A DNA stretch of 64,000 nt from Pseudomonas umsongensis (GCF_002236105.1 NZ_NIWU01000001.1:1922001-1986000); one strand, 5' to 3'. Positions 29,849 through 44,238 are shown, numbered from the stretch's first letter. The notes: generated from the sequence alone by a model not told the origin. Translations and numbers: made by a program.

Positions 29849-30847
29849 ATGGGTTTGTTAGTTGAAGGTCGCTGGCAGGACAAGTGGTACGAAAGCAAGG
29901 ACGGCACGTTCCAGCGCGAACAGGCGCAACGTCGCAACTGGGTCACCGCTGACGGCCAACCGGGCCCCAGTGGTGTCGGTGGTTTCGCCGCTACGCCAGG
30001 GCGCTATCACCTCTACGTGTCGCTCGCCTGTCCCTGGGCCCATCGCACGCTGATCCTGCGCAAACTCAAGGGCTTGGAAAGCCTCATCGACGTGTCGGTG
30101 GTCAGCTACCTGATGCTGGAGAACGGTTGGACGTTCGACAAGTCCCACGGCTCCACCGGCGACAAACTCGATCACTTTGACTTCATGCACCAGCGCTACA
30201 CCGCCGACACCGCCGACTACACCGGCCGCGTCACGGTGCCGGTGCTTTGGGACAAACAACAGAAACGCATCGTCAACAATGAATCGGCGGAAATCATCCG
30301 CATGTTCAATGGCGCCTTCGATGAACTGACCGGCAATGACCTGGATTTCTATCCGGCACCGCTGCGTGGCGAGATCGACGCGCTGAACGAGCGAATCTAT
30401 CCGGCCGTGAACAACGGCGTATACCGCGCTGGGTTTGCTACCTCGCAAACCGCCTATGAGGAGGCCTTCGATGAACTGTTCGCAGAACTGGATCGCCTGG
30501 AGCAGCTGTTAAGTGCCAATCGCTACCTGACCGGCGAGTACCTGACTGAAGCGGACATCCGCCTGTTCACTACGCTGATTCGATTCGACGCGGTCTATTA
30601 CGGTCACTTCAAGTGCAACCTGCGACGCATTGCCGACTATCCGAACCTGTCGAATTGGCTGCGGGAGATTTACCAGTGGCCAGGGATTGCCGAGACGGTG
30701 GATTTCACCCATATCAAGCATCACTACTACGGCAGCCACAAGACCATCAACCCGACGGGGATCGTGCCGAAAGGGCCGCAGCAGGATTTCACCACGGCCC
30801 ATGATCGGGAGCGGCTGAGCGGGAAAGGGGTTTGGCGCAGGGCCTGA
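29849..30847 (+). CDS. Glutathionyl-hydroquinone reductase (GST superfamily)
   Basis: A 332-aa xi-class glutathione transferase, YqjG/PcpF type, which removes glutathione from glutathionyl-hydroquinones. The active cysteine is in the motif ACPWAHRTL. A C-terminal all-helical GST domain follows from about residue 170. The ATG at 29849 is eight bases after GAGGAG. It has its own gap of 90 bp after ybiB, so is likely separately transcribed. Confidence 0.9.
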   Translation: MGLLVEGRWQDKWYESKDGTFQREQAQRRNWVTADGQPGPSGVGGFAATPGRYHLYVSLACPWAHRTLILRKLKGLESLIDVSVVSYLMLENGWTFDKSHGSTGDKLDHFDFMHQRYTADTADYTGRVTVPVLWDKQQKRIVNNESAEIIRMFNGAFDELTGNDLDFYPAPLRGEIDALNERIYPAVNNGVYRAGFATSQTAYEEAFDELFAELDRLEQLLSANRYLTGEYLTEADIRLFTTLIRFDAVYYGHFKCNLRRIADYPNLSNWLREIYQWPGIAETVDFTHIKHHYYGSHKTINPTGIVPKGPQQDFTTAHDRERLSGKGVWRRA

Positions 30848-30852
30848 AAGCT

Positions 30853-30966
30853 GATCGTTCCCATGCTCCGCGTGGGAATGCATCCCGTGACGCTCCGCGT
30901 CACAGCGTTAGAAGCGGAACGCAGAGCGTCCCTGGCGGCATTCCCACGCAGAGCGTGGGAACGATC
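30853..30966. repeat. Composite palindromic repeat, family C
   Basis: Starts GATCGTTCCCATGCTCCGCG and ends with the reverse complement GCGTGGGAACGATC. It contains nested hairpins (TGACGCTCCGCGTCA). It fills the convergent gap between the hydroquinone reductase and cysG and probably terminates both. A second copy is at 41772. Confidence 0.9.
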
Positions 30967-30978
30967 GGTTGCAGAGAT

Positions 30979-32373
30979 TCAGACTTGCGCCTGAGCCCCT
31001 TCAAACCACGCCAGTTTCTCGCGCAGTTGCACCACTTCTCCCACGATCACCAGCGTCGGCGCATGCACTTCATGCTCCGCCACCAGCCGTGGCAGGTCCG
31101 CCAGAGTGCCGGTAAACACCCGCTGATTGACCGTAGTGCCCTGCTGGATCAACGCCGCCGGGGTATCCGCACCGCGACCATGCTTGATCAACTGCTCGCA
31201 GATGATCGGCAAGCCCACCAGCCCCATGTAGAACACCAGGGTCTGCGCCGGCGCGACCAGGTCGGCCCACGGTAGATCGGTGGAGCCGTCCTTCAGGTGA
31301 CCGGTGATGAACCGCACCGACTGCGCGTAATCGCGGTGGGTCAGCGGAATCCCGGCATAAGCAGCACAACCGCTGGCCGCCGTGATGCCCGGTACGACCT
31401 GGAACGGGATGCCATGGGCCGCCAATTCTTCGATCTCTTCACCGCCACGCCCGAAGATGAACGGATCGCCGCCCTTCAACCGCACCACACGCTTGCCTTG
31501 CTTCGCCAGGTCGACCAGTTGCTGGTTGATCTGGTCCTGCGGCACGGCGTGATCGGCGCGGCGCTTGCCGACATACACGCGCTCGGCATCACGACGGCAC
31601 AACTCGATAATCGCTGGTGCCACCAAGCGGTCGTACAACACCACGTCGGCTTGCTGCATCAGGCGCAAGGCGCGGAACGTCAGCAGGTCCGGATCACCGG
31701 GACCGGCGCCCACCAGATACACCTCACCGGTGGCTACCGGCGCCTCTCCAGCAATCTTCGCCTGCAGCAATCGCTCGGCTTCCCCGCCCTGCCCGGCCAG
31801 TTGCCGGTCGGCAATCGGACCCTGGAACACGTCTTCCCAGAACGCACGACGTTGCTGCACGTCCGGGAACAGCTTTTTCACCTGGTGACGGAAACGTGCC
31901 GCCAGACCAGCCAGTTGACCATAGGTCGAAGGAATCCAGGTTTCGATCTTGGCGCGGATCAATCGCGCCAGCACCGGCGCGTCGCCACCGCTGGACACGG
32001 CAATGATCAGCGGCGAACGGTCGACAATGGCCGGGAAGATCACGCTGCACAAGGCCGGCGCGTCCACCACATTGACCGGCACGCAACGCCGATGGGCATC
32101 GGCAGACACCTGTGCATTGAGCGTTTCGTCGTCGGTGGCCGCAATGATCAGCGCACAACCGTCCAGGTCCGACTCGAGGTAACCGCGCGTCAGGCACTCG
32201 CCAGCGCTGGCGCTGACCAGCTCGCGCAACTGGGTTTCGATTTCAGGTGCGACCACCCGCAGCAGCGCACCGGCATCGGCCAGCAGGCGGGATTTGCGCA
32301 AGGCAACTTCCCCCCCGCCGACGACCAACACACGACTGCCGCGAAGGTTATGGAACAGCGGCAGATAGTTCAT
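30979..32373 (-). CDS. cysG: Siroheme synthase (trifunctional)
   Basis: A 464-aa fusion. The N-terminal half (about 1-200) is precorrin-2 dehydrogenase/sirohydrochlorin ferrochelatase with NAD motif [11 protein letters not shown]. The C-terminal half (about 215-460) is uroporphyrinogen-III methyltransferase with [15 protein letters not shown] and the SAM-binding [13 protein letters not shown]. It makes siroheme for sulfite and nitrite reductases. The start ATG directly abuts the serS stop (TAAATG). Confidence 0.95.
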   Translation of the reverse strand: MNYLPLFHNLRGSRVLVVGGGEVALRKSRLLADAGALLRVVAPEIETQLRELVSASAGECLTRGYLESDLDGCALIIAATDDETLNAQVSADAHRRCVPVNVVDAPALCSVIFPAIVDRSPLIIAVSSGGDAPVLARLIRAKIETWIPSTYGQLAGLAARFRHQVKKLFPDVQQRRAFWEDVFQGPIADRQLAGQGGEAERLLQAKIAGEAPVATGEVYLVGAGPGDPDLLTFRALRLMQQADVVLYDRLVAPAIIELCRRDAERVYVGKRRADHAVPQDQINQQLVDLAKQGKRVVRLKGGDPFIFGRGGEEIEELAAHGIPFQVVPGITAASGCAAYAGIPLTHRDYAQSVRFITGHLKDGSTDLPWADLVAPAQTLVFYMGLVGLPIICEQLIKHGRGADTPAALIQQGTTVNQRVFTGTLADLPRLVAEHEVHAPTLVIVGEVVQLREKLAWFEGAQAQV

Positions 32374-33666
<1,293 letters not shown>

Positions 33667-33669
33667 TTA

Positions 33670-34044
33670 TCAAAGTTTGGTCAAGGACAGGCCAGCCCAG
33701 GTGGCGAGCAGCCCGCCGAATACGCTGATGGCAGCATAGCCCAGGGCTAGCGGCACCTGCCCGCTTTCCAGCAGGCGCACCGTATCCAGTGAAAAGGATG
33801 AAAAAGTCGTCAGCCCCCCGAGGAAGCCGATGATCAACCCGGCACGCACCTCGATGGGCACCTCCGGGCGTAGCAAAAACAGACCGTATAAAACGCCGAT
33901 CAGCAAACAGCCGACGATATTAACGGCCAGCGTCGCGGTATAGAAGTGCCGCGGCCAATTAGCGTTGATCCAGTTGCCCGTGGCAAAGCGTAACAAGGTG
34001 CCGGCTACACCGCCGGCGGAAACCGCAAGGATCAAGGGGAGCAC
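33670..34044 (-). CDS. crcB: Fluoride exporter FluC/CrcB
   Basis: A 124-aa four-span membrane protein that forms a dual-topology fluoride channel. Family signatures include [15 protein letters not shown] near the N-terminus and [13 protein letters not shown] in the third span. The start is GTG at 34044, overlapping the rarA stop by one base. No fluoride riboswitch is seen, consistent with expression from an upstream promoter. Confidence 0.95.
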   Translation of the reverse strand: MLPLILAVSAGGVAGTLLRFATGNWINANWPRHFYTATLAVNIVGCLLIGVLYGLFLLRPEVPIEVRAGLIIGFLGGLTTFSSFSLDTVRLLESGQVPLALGYAAISVFGGLLATWAGLSLTKL

Positions 34045-35366
34045 TATTTTCTCCGCTGCCGGGGGCTTAATCGGTCTAGTTTCGCCAGGTGATTGAGCTT
34101 TTCGCCAATCTTCAGCTCCAGGCCACGGGGCACTGGCTGGTAAAACGGGATCGGGTCAAGTTCTTCCGGGAAATAGTCTTCTCCGGCGGCGTAGGCATCA
34201 GGTTCGTCGTGGGCATAACGGTATTCGTCGCCATAACCGAGCTGCTTCATCAGCTTGGTCGGCGCATTGCGCAGGTGCAGCGGCACTTCCAGCGAGCCAT
34301 GCTCGGCGGCGGCACGTAGCGCGGTCTTGAAGCCCATGTACACCGCGTTGCTTTTCGGCGCGCACGCCAGATAAGTAATGGCCTGCGCGACCGCCAGCTC
34401 GCCTTCGGGGCTACCGAGGCGCTCCTGCACTTCCCACGCCGCCAGGCACAGGCTAAGCGCACGCGGGTCGGCATTGCCGATATCTTCGCTGGCCATGCGC
34501 ACCACGCGCCGGGCCAGGTACAACGGATCGCAACCGCCATCGATCATGCGCGCGAACCAGTACAACGCGCCGTCGGGGTTGGAACCACGCACGGATTTGT
34601 GCAGCGCGGAGATCTGGTCGTAGAACGCTTCGCCACCCTTGTCGAAGCGCCGGCGGGTATCACCGAGCAGGCTTTGCAGCAGATCGATGCCGATCTCGCT
34701 GTTGTCTTCGGCCAGGTCCGAGGCGTTTTCCAGCAGATTGAGCAAGCGCCGGCCATCGCCATCGGCGGCCGACAACAGCATCTGGAAGCCCTCATCGCTG
34801 AGGGTCAGGTTGCGCTTGCCCAGGCCACGCTCTTCGGTCAGCGCGCGGTGCACCAGTTTGCGCAAGGCGGCTTCGTCGAGGCTCTTGAGCACATAGACTC
34901 GTGCGCGCGACAGCAAGGCGTTGTTGAGTTCGAACGAGGGGTTTTCCGTGGTCGCGCCGATAAAAATCAGGGTGCCGTCTTCAACATACGGCAGGAACGC
35001 ATCCTGCTGGGACTTGTTGAAGCGGTGCACTTCGTCGACGAACAGGATCGTGCGTCGGCCGTACTGCGCGGCCTGCTGCTTGGCGATTTCCACCGCCTGG
35101 CGAATCTCCTTCACGCCGGCGAGCACTGCCGACACCGTTTCGAAATGCGCCTCCGATACTTCCGCGAGCAATCGCGCCAGGGTGGTCTTGCCTACGCCTG
35201 GCGGTCCCCAGAAAATCATCGAATGCAGGGCACCCTGCTCCAGCGCTTCGCGCAAGGGCTTGCCGCGAGCGAGCACGTGTTCCTGACCGACATACTCGTC
35301 CAGGTTGGTCGCGCGCAAGCGGGCGGCCAAGGGCTGGGCGATCGGGGTGCTGCGAAACAGGTCCAC
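34044..35366 (-). CDS. rarA: Replication-associated recombination protein A
   Basis: A 440-aa AAA+ clamp-loader-like ATPase (MgsA/RarA) acting at stalled replication forks. Walker A is [13 protein letters not shown] and Walker B FVDEVHRF. The start is GTG at 35366. It is upstream of and overlapping crcB. Confidence 0.95.
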   Translation of the reverse strand: MDLFRSTPIAQPLAARLRATNLDEYVGQEHVLARGKPLREALEQGALHSMIFWGPPGVGKTTLARLLAEVSEAHFETVSAVLAGVKEIRQAVEIAKQQAAQYGRRTILFVDEVHRFNKSQQDAFLPYVEDGTLIFIGATTENPSFELNNALLSRARVYVLKSLDEAALRKLVHRALTEERGLGKRNLTLSDEGFQMLLSAADGDGRRLLNLLENASDLAEDNSEIGIDLLQSLLGDTRRRFDKGGEAFYDQISALHKSVRGSNPDGALYWFARMIDGGCDPLYLARRVVRMASEDIGNADPRALSLCLAAWEVQERLGSPEGELAVAQAITYLACAPKSNAVYMGFKTALRAAAEHGSLEVPLHLRNAPTKLMKQLGYGDEYRYAHDEPDAYAAGEDYFPEELDPIPFYQPVPRGLELKIGEKLNHLAKLDRLSPRQRRK

Positions 35367-35400
35367 TATCTCTGAAACCTCAATTAAACGCCGGCTCCCC

Positions 35401-35500
35401 TGTAGGAGCGAGCATGCTCGCGATGGACGTCAACGATAACGCTGGCAACCTGACACCCAACGGTGTCCTTGAGTTCATCGCGAGCATGCTCGCTCCTACA
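35401..35500. repeat. REP doublet, family A variant (GAGCATGCTCGC type)
   Basis: Two inverted units TGTAGGAGCGAGCATGCTCG in the gap between lolA and rarA. Presence within a same-strand gene row may give differential expression. Confidence 0.92.
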
Positions 35501-35513
35501 GGGGTTTCGCGTT

Positions 35514-36137
35514 TTATTCCTGGATTACATCGGCACCCTTGGGAATGTCGAACTTGAACTTCGATGCCGGGATCGGCTCGTTAGCCTTCACCCCGGTGAA
35601 CAGGATATTGGTGCGCTGGCCGACACTGTCGATCAGTTGCATGTCATTGACCAGGCCATTGCGGAACGACAGGCGCAGGCTGTCGAACAGGGTGTCCTTG
35701 GTCTTGGGCTTCAAGGTGAAGTCGATCACGCCACCGGCTTCCTTGGCGCTGATATCGAAGCTCTGGCTGATCTTCGACACATCACCGGATAGCAGCAGCG
35801 CTGGCGTCTGGGTCAGGCGCTGATCGAGGTTCTTGATGGTGGCCTGCTCCAGGTCCGGGTCCCACAGGGTGACCTTTTTACCGTCGGAGACCATGGTCTG
35901 CTCGGCAGGCGCATTGGTGTGCCAATAGAACAGGCCAGGGCGCTGCAGCGACATCTCGCCAGCGGTTTCCTGCAATTGGGTACCGGTGCCATCCAGGGTC
36001 AGCTGGGAGAAGCGCGCGGTCAGGGTCTGGGATTTTTCCAGCAATTGGGTCAGGCGTGCCACGTCCTTGTCATCGGCGTGGGCCGAGAGCGTGCTCAAAG
36101 CCAGTACCGGCAGCAACAGCATGCGGATCAGACGCAT
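35514..36137 (-). CDS. lolA: Outer-membrane lipoprotein carrier protein
   Basis: A 207-aa periplasmic chaperone that carries lipoproteins from LolCDE to LolB. It has a signal peptide (about 1-20, ending LSAHA). The ATG at 36137 has GAGGA upstream. It follows ftsK by 68 bp, an order conserved in many gammaproteobacteria. Confidence 0.94.
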   Translation of the reverse strand: MRLIRMLLLPVLALSTLSAHADDKDVARLTQLLEKSQTLTARFSQLTLDGTGTQLQETAGEMSLQRPGLFYWHTNAPAEQTMVSDGKKVTLWDPDLEQATIKNLDQRLTQTPALLLSGDVSKISQSFDISAKEAGGVIDFTLKPKTKDTLFDSLRLSFRNGLVNDMQLIDSVGQRTNILFTGVKANEPIPASKFKFDIPKGADVIQE

Positions 36138-36205
36138 GGGAGTCCTCATAACATTCGTGGGAGTGCGGGCAGCGCCTTGGGGCGCCACCCCTTTTCAGTA
36201 TCGGG

Positions 36206-38614
36206 TCAGTCGCGTACCGGGCCAGGGGCCAGGACTTCACGCGAACCGTTGGTGTTCATGGACGTCACGACCCCGGCCATTTCCATGGCTTCGATCATGC
36301 GCGCGGCGCGGTTGTAGCCGATCTTCAGCTTACGCTGTACCGCGGAGATGGACGCGCGACGGCTTTCCAGGACGAACTGCACTGCTTCGTCATACAGCGC
36401 GTCGGCCTCGGGATCATCGCCGTCGCCGCCACCGCTGCTGCCTTCAAAGCCGCTGCCGGCCTCTTCGACACCGTTGAGGATGTCGTCGTTGTATTCCGGC
36501 GCGCCGCGCAGTTTCCAGGCCTCGACCACGCGGTGAACCTCATCGTCAGACACGAACGCACCGTGAACCCGGATCGGCAGGCTGGTACCCGGCGGCATGT
36601 ACAACATGTCACCGTGACCCAGCAATTGCTCGGCGCCGCCCTGGTCGATGATGGTCCGCGAGTCGATCTTGCTCGACACCTGGAACGCCATGCGCGTGGG
36701 GATGTTGGCCTTGATCAGGCCGGTGATCACGTCCACCGACGGACGCTGGGTCGCAAGGATCAAGTGGATACCTGCCGCCCGCGCCTTTTGGGCGATACGC
36801 GCGATCAGTTCTTCAACCTTCTTGCCGACGATCATCATCATGTCGGCGAATTCGTCGACCACCACGACGATGGTCGGCAGTTTCTGCAACAGCGGCGCTT
36901 CGTCGTGGATGCTTTCGCGCTTGTACAACGGGTCGCTCAATGGCTCGCCGGCGTCCTGCGCCTCCTTGACCTTGGCGTTGAAGCCGGACAGGTTACGCAC
37001 GCCCATCTTCGCCATCAGCTTGTAGCGCCGTTCCATCTCGGCGACGCTCCAGCGCAAGGCGTTGGCGGCGTCCTTCATGTCGGTGACCACCGGGCACAGC
37101 AGGTGCGGAATGCCTTCATAGATCGACAGTTCGAGCATTTTCGGGTCGATCATGATCAGCTTGGCGTCTTCCGGGCCGGACTTGAACAGGATCGACAGGA
37201 TCATCGCGTTCACCCCCACCGACTTACCGGAACCGGTCGTACCGGCCACCAACAGGTGCGGCATCTTCGCCAGGTCGGTGATCACCGGCTTGCCGCCGAT
37301 GTCATGGCCCAGGGCCAGGGTGACCGGGGACTTGAAGTTGTCGTACTCGGGGGTCGACAGCACTTCAGAGAAGCGCACGATCTGCCGGTCTTCGTTGGGA
37401 ATCTCGATACCGACCGTGGTCTTGCCCGGAATCACTTCCACCACACGCACGCTGGTCACGGCCAGGGAACGCGCCAGGTCTTTCGCCAGGTTGGAGATAC
37501 GGCTGACCTTGACCCCGGCCGCTGGCTGGATCTCGTAACGGGTAATCACCGGACCTGGGTGGATCGAATCCACGTTGACTTCGACGCCGAATTCCTTGAG
37601 CTTGATTTCCAGCAGGTGGCCGACGGCCGCCAGGGATTCAGGCGAGTAATTGAGTTGTTTCTTTTCCGCCGGGTCGAGAATCGAGATCGGCGGCAAGGTG
37701 CCCTCCACGGCGCTGTCGACGAACAACGGCGCCTGCTTTTCTTTTTCGACGCGCTTGCTCGGCGCTGGCGGCTTGGGTGGCGCGGGGGCAATCACCGGTG
37801 GCACCTGCTTCTCGCGCTCGGACATGTGCTTGCTCAAGGCCTGCTCGCGCTCGATCAGGCGTTCCTTGACCTTGGCCTGTTCGCGCTTGTCGGTGACGGT
37901 TGGCGCGACCACGTCGTGCACGCGCTCATCGACTTCACGCAGCTGCGCCACCAGTTGCTTGCGCTCGGTACGGGCTGCCCACCAGCGATTGGCGGCACCC
38001 TGGAACAGCTCGAACAGGTCGAGGGTGATCTTGCCGGTAACGTCCATCACCTTGAACCATGACAGGTCGGTGAATACCGTGAGACCGAACAGGAACAAGG
38101 CGATGAACAGCAGCGTGCTGCCCTGGATGTTCAGCGCGTTCTTCGCCAGGTCGCCAAGGCTCTCGCCCAGCGCTCCCCCAGCGCCAGCCGGCAGACCGGT
38201 CGCGGCATGGAAATGAATATGCGCCAGCGCGGCACCGGACAGCACCAGGAACACCAGGCCGATCAGGCGCCAGGAGAACAGCCAGCCGCTCCACTCCCAT
38301 GGCTCGTGGCGTTGGCGGAAGATCTGATAGGCCTTGATCGCCAGCAATAACGGGAAGATATAGGCAAAGTAACCCAGCACCATGAACAGGATATCGGCGC
38401 TGTAGGAACCCGCCGGGCCGCCAAAGTTTTGAACGTCCTCGATCTTGCTGTTGTGGCTCCAGCCCGGATCGTCCTTGCCATAGGTCAGCAAGGCCATCAT
38501 CAGGAACAGGCACAACGCACCGATGGCGATCAATGCACCTTCCTTGAGGCGGTAGTGCAGGTGCTGACGCCAGAGTGGAACAACTGTTTTGGGTGCTGCG
38601 GTGGATTTCTTCAA
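36206..38614 (-). CDS. ftsK: DNA translocase FtsK
   Basis: An 802-aa septum-anchored DNA motor that resolves chromosome dimers with XerCD. Four or so membrane spans lie in the first ~190 residues, then a charged linker, then the RecA-like motor with Walker [14 protein letters not shown], and a C-terminal gamma winged-helix domain that reads KOPS. The start is uncertain: TTG at 38614 (giving MKKSTAAP) is preferred from family memory, with ATG 38641-38647 and TTG 38674 as upstream options. The linker is short compared with E. coli FtsK. Confidence 0.93.
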   Translation of the reverse strand: MKKSTAAPKTVVPLWRQHLHYRLKEGALIAIGALCLFLMMALLTYGKDDPGWSHNSKIEDVQNFGGPAGSYSADILFMVLGYFAYIFPLLLAIKAYQIFRQRHEPWEWSGWLFSWRLIGLVFLVLSGAALAHIHFHAATGLPAGAGGALGESLGDLAKNALNIQGSTLLFIALFLFGLTVFTDLSWFKVMDVTGKITLDLFELFQGAANRWWAARTERKQLVAQLREVDERVHDVVAPTVTDKREQAKVKERLIEREQALSKHMSEREKQVPPVIAPAPPKPPAPSKRVEKEKQAPLFVDSAVEGTLPPISILDPAEKKQLNYSPESLAAVGHLLEIKLKEFGVEVNVDSIHPGPVITRYEIQPAAGVKVSRISNLAKDLARSLAVTSVRVVEVIPGKTTVGIEIPNEDRQIVRFSEVLSTPEYDNFKSPVTLALGHDIGGKPVITDLAKMPHLLVAGTTGSGKSVGVNAMILSILFKSGPEDAKLIMIDPKMLELSIYEGIPHLLCPVVTDMKDAANALRWSVAEMERRYKLMAKMGVRNLSGFNAKVKEAQDAGEPLSDPLYKRESIHDEAPLLQKLPTIVVVVDEFADMMMIVGKKVEELIARIAQKARAAGIHLILATQRPSVDVITGLIKANIPTRMAFQVSSKIDSRTIIDQGGAEQLLGHGDMLYMPPGTSLPIRVHGAFVSDDEVHRVVEAWKLRGAPEYNDDILNGVEEAGSGFEGSSGGGDGDDPEADALYDEAVQFVLESRRASISAVQRKLKIGYNRAARMIEAMEMAGVVTSMNTNGSREVLAPGPVRD

Positions 38615-39879
<1,265 letters not shown>

Positions 39880-39892
39880 CGGCAAACTTCAC

Positions 39893-39910
39893 GGCGGGCT
39901 TACGCCCGCC
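39893..39910 (+). terminator. GC hairpin between trxB and aat
   Basis: GGCGGGC-TTAC-GCCCGCC forms a perfect 7-bp stem 14 bp after trxB. There is no T-tract, so it may be an mRNA-stabilising hairpin or a Rho-independent terminator of low efficiency. Confidence 0.45.
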
Positions 39911-39941
39911 ATCGCCCTCCCCTTCTGTAAGCCCTGATGCC

Positions 39942-40622
39942 ATGCTGACCTGGTTACAACGCAACACCCTGACGTTCCCGGCCCTGGAAAAGGCCATGCG
40001 CGATCCCAATGGATTGCTGGCGGCCGGTGGCGACCTGTCCGCCGATCGACTGATCCAGGCCTACCGCCATGGCTGCTTCCCCTGGTTTTCCGAAGGCCAG
40101 CCGATCCTCTGGTGGTCGCCGGACCCTCGCACCGTGCTGTTTCCCGATGAACTGCACGTGTCCCGCAGCCTGAACAAACTGCTGCGCCAACAACGCTACC
40201 AAGTGACCTTCGACCAGGATTTTGCCGCGGTCATACGCGCCTGCGCCGCCCCCCGGGAATATGCGGACGGCACCTGGATCACCGAAGCCATGCAGGACGC
40301 CTACATCGAACTGCACAAACGCGGCCATGCGCACTCGGTGGAGGTCTGGGACCAGGATCAACTGGTGGGCGGGCTATATGGACTGGCGATGGGCCAGCTG
40401 TTTTTCGGCGAATCCATGTTCAGCCTGGCCGACAACGCGTCGAAATTTGGCTTTGCCACACTGGTACGACATCTGAAAGACTCGGGTTTCGTGCTCATCG
40501 ATTGCCAGATGCCCACCGATCATTTGCATAGCCTGGGTGCGCGAGCGATTCCGCGACGGGTGTTTGCCGATTACCTGGCGCGGCATCTGGATCAGCCCAA
40601 TCGTGCAACCTGGGTTTGCTGA
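39942..40622 (+). CDS. aat: Leucyl/phenylalanyl-tRNA--protein transferase
   Basis: A 226-aa cytoplasmic enzyme that adds Leu or Phe to proteins starting with Lys or Arg, creating primary N-degrons for ClpS-ClpAP. It has typical N-terminal FP([20 protein letters not shown]) and the motif YRHGCFPWF. The ATG at 39942 is the family-consistent start. It is 54 bp upstream of ate. Confidence 0.95.
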   Translation: MLTWLQRNTLTFPALEKAMRDPNGLLAAGGDLSADRLIQAYRHGCFPWFSEGQPILWWSPDPRTVLFPDELHVSRSLNKLLRQQRYQVTFDQDFAAVIRACAAPREYADGTWITEAMQDAYIELHKRGHAHSVEVWDQDQLVGGLYGLAMGQLFFGESMFSLADNASKFGFATLVRHLKDSGFVLIDCQMPTDHLHSLGARAIPRRVFADYLARHLDQPNRATWVC

Positions 40623-40676
40623 GCGACTTTGGCCCGCGTGGCTTACACTTATCCAAAAGCTTTCCGAGGGTTGATC

Positions 40677-41384
40677 ATGACCGAGTTGGCGCGCTTGAAG
40701 TTTTATGCCACTCAACCCCACTCCTGCAGCTATCTGCCCGAGGAGCAGGCCACCACCCTGTTTCTCGACCCTAGCCAGCCCATGGATGTGCACGTGTATG
40801 CAGATCTTTCCGAGATGGGTTTTCGGCGCAGTGGCGACCACCTGTATCGCCCCCATTGCCAGAATTGCAATGCGTGCGTACCGGCACGCATTCCGGTAGG
40901 GCAATTCACGCCCAATCGTCAGCAAAAACGCATTTTCAAACGCAACGCCGACTTGCAGGTCCGCCCCGCCAAGCCAGGTTTCAGCGAAGAATATTTCGAT
41001 CTTTATCAGCGCTACATCGAAGAACGCCATGCCGATGGCGACATGTACCCGCCCAGCCGCGATCAGTTCTCGACCTTCCTGGTTCGCGACCTGCCTTTTT
41101 CGCGGTTCTACGAATTTCGCCTCCAGGGTCGTCTACTGGCCATCGCCGTCACCGACCTTCTGCCGAACGGTCTGTCGGCGGTCTACACCTTCTATGAGCC
41201 CGGCGAAGAGCGCCGCAGCCTGGGGCGCTACGCGATACTGTGGCAAATCGCCGAAGCCCGGCGCCTGGGGCTGGACGCAGTTTACCTGGGCTACTGGATC
41301 AAGAACTGCAAAAAAATGAGCTACAAGACCCAGTATCGCCCCATCGAACTGCTGATAAACCAGCGCTGGGTCGTTCTGAACTAG
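40677..41384 (+). CDS. ate: Aspartate/glutamate leucyltransferase
   Basis: A 235-aa Bpt/Ate-type transferase that adds Leu to proteins with N-terminal Asp or Glu. The N-terminal cysteine cluster (Q-N-C-N-A-C in [10 protein letters not shown]) is conserved. The ATG at 40677 is preferred over an upstream in-frame start. It completes, with aat, clpS and clpA in this window, the N-end rule pathway. The symbol bpt is also used. Confidence 0.93.
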   Translation: MTELARLKFYATQPHSCSYLPEEQATTLFLDPSQPMDVHVYADLSEMGFRRSGDHLYRPHCQNCNACVPARIPVGQFTPNRQQKRIFKRNADLQVRPAKPGFSEEYFDLYQRYIEERHADGDMYPPSRDQFSTFLVRDLPFSRFYEFRLQGRLLAIAVTDLLPNGLSAVYTFYEPGEERRSLGRYAILWQIAEARRLGLDAVYLGYWIKNCKKMSYKTQYRPIELLINQRWVVLN

Positions 41385-41495
41385 AGCAAGCCCTAAACCC
41401 CTTGGCTTAAACACCATTTTTCGGGCACAATGCACGCCGCTTTTGCCTGGCGCAGTTGCACCGGGCCATTCATTGGACACCGAGGGCTTTACTGC

Positions 41496-41714
41496 ATGTC
41501 GAAAGAAGACAGCTTCGAAATGGAAGGCACTGTCGTCGACACCCTGCCCAACACCATGTTTCGTGTGGAGTTGGAAAATGGGCACGTCGTAACCGCGCAT
41601 ATCTCCGGCAAGATGCGCAAGAACTACATTCGTATTCTTACCGGTGACAAAGTGCGCGTCGAGCTGACGCCCTATGACTTGAGCAAAGGGCGCATCACTT
41701 ACCGCGCTCGCTAA
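41496..41714 (+). CDS. infA: Translation initiation factor IF-1
   Basis: A 72-aa OB-fold protein that binds the ribosomal A site at initiation. The full sequence from [11 protein letters not shown] to GRITYRAR matches the family. The ATG at 41496 is the family start; in-frame upstream codons are not used. A strong terminator follows. Confidence 0.97.
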
Positions 41715-41730
41715 TCAGGTCAATACAAGA

Positions 41731-41755
41731 CGCCCGGCTTATGCCGGGCGTTTTT
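41731..41755 (+). terminator. Rho-independent terminator of infA
   Basis: CGCCCGGC-TTAT-GCCGGGCG followed by five T. Stem of eight pairs; 16 bp after the stop. Confidence 0.93.
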
Positions 41756-41771
41756 GTTTGCCTGGGATGCT

Positions 41772-41878
41772 GATCGTTCCCACGCTCTGCGTGGGAATTC
41801 CTCAACGGACGCTCCGCGTTCGGCTTTTGATTTGGGACGCGGAGCGTCCCGGGCTGCATTCCCACGCAGAGCGTGATC
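41772..41878. repeat. Composite palindromic repeat, family C (incomplete right end)
   Basis: Shares GATCGTTCCCACGCTCTGCG and GACGCTCCGCG with the copy at 30853. The right end reads GCAGAGCGTGATC and lacks the GGAAC step, so the outer stem is imperfect. Confidence 0.88.
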
Positions 41879-41894
41879 ATCATCAGCAGACAGC

Positions 41895-41920
41895 AAAAAG
41901 GCGCCTCTCGGCGCCTTTTT
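41895..41920 (-). terminator. Terminator of clpA
   Basis: AAAAAGGCGCC-TCTC-GGCGCCTTTTT is symmetric, so it can stop transcripts from both strands. It lies 18 bp beyond the clpA stop on the minus strand. Confidence 0.92.
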
Positions 41921-41937
41921 GTTTTTGCTTCTGAACG

Positions 41938-44208
41938 TCAGGCCATTTCGGCCGTGGTCTCGAAGTCGAAGGTCAGCTCGCCGTCCTTCAGATCGATATG
42001 AACCACGCCACCATGGTCGGCCAGTTCGCCAAACAGGATCTCTTCCGCCAGCGGACGCTTGATCTTGTCCTGGATCAAACGCGCCATCGGGCGAGCACCC
42101 ATTGCCGTGTCGTAGCCGCTTGCCGCCAGCCAGCCTCGTGCAGCGTCGGTCACTTCCAGCTGTACGCGCTTGTCTTCCAGCTGCGCCTGAAGTTCGGTAA
42201 GGAACTTGTCCACCACGCTCTTGATAACCTCATGACTGAGGCGACCAAACTGGATGATGGTGTCCAGGCGGTTGCGGAACTCTGGCGTGAAGCTCTTCTT
42301 GATCACTTCCATCGCATCGGACGAGTGGTCCTGATGGGTGAAACCGATCGAAGCGCGGGCTGCAGTTTCGGCACCGGCGTTGGTTGTCATGATGACGATC
42401 ACGTTACGGAAATCCGCCTTGCGCCCGTTGTTATCGGTCAGCGTTCCGTGATCCATGACCTGCAGCAGCAGGTTGAAGACTTCCGGATGCGCCTTCTCGA
42501 TTTCATCGAGCAACAACACGCAATGGGGTTGCTTGGTGATGGCTTCGGTCAGCAGACCGCCCTGATCGAACCCGACATAGCCTGGAGGTGCACCGATCAG
42601 GCGCGATACGGTGTGGCGCTCCATGTACTCGGACATGTCGAAACGAATCAGTTCGACCCCCAGCGCCTTGGCCAACTGCCGTGCCGCTTCGGTTTTACCG
42701 ACACCGGTAGGCCCTGCGAACAGGAACGAACCGACGGGTTTGTCAGGCGACTTGAGGCCGGCACGGGACAGCTTGATCGCGGTCGCCAGCGAATCGATCG
42801 CCGCATCCTGGCCAAACACCGTCAGCTTCAGGTCACGCTCAAGGTTACGCAGCAGCTCTTTATCGGAACTGGTGACGTGTTTTGGTGGAATCCGCGCGAT
42901 TTTCGCGACGATGTCCTCGACTTGAGGCACTTCGATGCGTTTCACCCGTTTTTCCACCGGCTGCAGGCGCTGGAAGGCACCCGCCTCGTCGATGACGTCG
43001 ATGGCCTTGTCCGGCATGTGCCGGTCATTGATGTAGCGCGAAGCCAGTTCGGCAGCGGCGCGCAGGGCCTCATCACTGTATTCGATATTGTGATGGGTCT
43101 CGAAACGCCCTTTCAGGCCGCGCAGGATACCGATGGTGTCTTCCACCGAAGGCTCCGACACGTCAACCTTCTGGAAGCGCCGAGCCAGTGCACGATCCTT
43201 CTCGAAGATGCCGCGGAATTCCTGGAACGTGGTCGAACCGATGCACCGGATATCACCGGACGACAGCAGCGGCTTGAGCAGGTTCGAGGCATCCATGACG
43301 CCACCGGACGCAGCACCCGCACCGATGATGGTGTGGATTTCGTCGATGAACAGGATCGCCTGCGGACGTTTTTTCAGCTCATTGAGCAACGCCTTGAAGC
43401 GCTTCTCGAAATCGCCGCGGTATTTGGTCCCGGCCAGCAATGCGCCCAGGTCCAGGGAGTAAACTACGCTGTTGGCCAACAGGTCCGGCACCTGGTTGTC
43501 GACAATGCGCTTGGCCAGGCCTTCGGCAATCGCGGTCTTACCCACGCCTGCCTCGCCCACCAGCAACGGATTGTTCTTGCGACGACGCGCCAGGATCTGG
43601 GCGACGCGCTCGACTTCCAGCTCACGGCCTACCAATGGATCGATTCGACCCTGGCGCGCGAGTTCATTAAGGTTGCTGGCATAAGCATCCAGTGGATTGC
43701 CTGAAGATGAAGACTCACCGCCCTCGTCGTCCTGCATATCTTGCTCACCCTCAGAGTGATCGCCATGCCCTGGCACCTTGGAGATACCGTGGGCGATGTA
43801 GTTGACGACATCGATACGGGCAACGCTCTGCTGTTTCAGCAGGAACACTGCCTGACTCTCTTGCTCACTGAAGATCGCGACCAGCACGTTGGCGCCAGTC
43901 ACTTCGCGTTTGCCCGAGCTCTGTACGTGAAACACAGCACGTTGCAGTACACGCTGGAAGCCCAGGGTTGGCTGGGTTTCACGATCCTCGTCATGCACGG
44001 GGATCAATGGCGTGGTGGAGTCGATGAACTCCTGCAGGTCATGCTTGAGTTTGTCGAGGTTCGCGCCGCACGCACGCAAAACGGTGGCGGCAGCCTCATT
44101 GTCCAATAGGGCCAGCAGGAGATGTTCGACGGTCATGAATTCATGACGCTTCGAACGAGCCTCCTTGAAGGCAAGATTGAGGGTGACTTCGAGCTCGCGG
44201 TTTAACAT
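41938..44208 (-). CDS. clpA: ATP-dependent Clp protease ATP-binding subunit ClpA
   Basis: A 756-aa Hsp100 unfoldase. An N-domain (about 1-145) with two Clp_N repeats binds ClpS; two AAA+ modules follow with Walker [14 protein letters not shown] and [12 protein letters not shown]. It threads substrates into ClpP. The N-terminus [14 protein letters not shown] is standard. It is 30 bp downstream of clpS on the minus strand. Confidence 0.97.
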   Translation of the reverse strand: MLNRELEVTLNLAFKEARSKRHEFMTVEHLLLALLDNEAAATVLRACGANLDKLKHDLQEFIDSTTPLIPVHDEDRETQPTLGFQRVLQRAVFHVQSSGKREVTGANVLVAIFSEQESQAVFLLKQQSVARIDVVNYIAHGISKVPGHGDHSEGEQDMQDDEGGESSSSGNPLDAYASNLNELARQGRIDPLVGRELEVERVAQILARRRKNNPLLVGEAGVGKTAIAEGLAKRIVDNQVPDLLANSVVYSLDLGALLAGTKYRGDFEKRFKALLNELKKRPQAILFIDEIHTIIGAGAASGGVMDASNLLKPLLSSGDIRCIGSTTFQEFRGIFEKDRALARRFQKVDVSEPSVEDTIGILRGLKGRFETHHNIEYSDEALRAAAELASRYINDRHMPDKAIDVIDEAGAFQRLQPVEKRVKRIEVPQVEDIVAKIARIPPKHVTSSDKELLRNLERDLKLTVFGQDAAIDSLATAIKLSRAGLKSPDKPVGSFLFAGPTGVGKTEAARQLAKALGVELIRFDMSEYMERHTVSRLIGAPPGYVGFDQGGLLTEAITKQPHCVLLLDEIEKAHPEVFNLLLQVMDHGTLTDNNGRKADFRNVIVIMTTNAGAETAARASIGFTHQDHSSDAMEVIKKSFTPEFRNRLDTIIQFGRLSHEVIKSVVDKFLTELQAQLEDKRVQLEVTDAARGWLAASGYDTAMGARPMARLIQDKIKRPLAEEILFGELADHGGVVHIDLKDGELTFDFETTAEMA

Positions 44209-44238
44209 AGCTTCACCTCATACCCAAGTGGTCGGCGA

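Noticed and set aside
34040..34060. Fluoride riboswitch before crcB.
   Set aside because: crcB overlaps rarA, leaving no room for an aptamer at the start.
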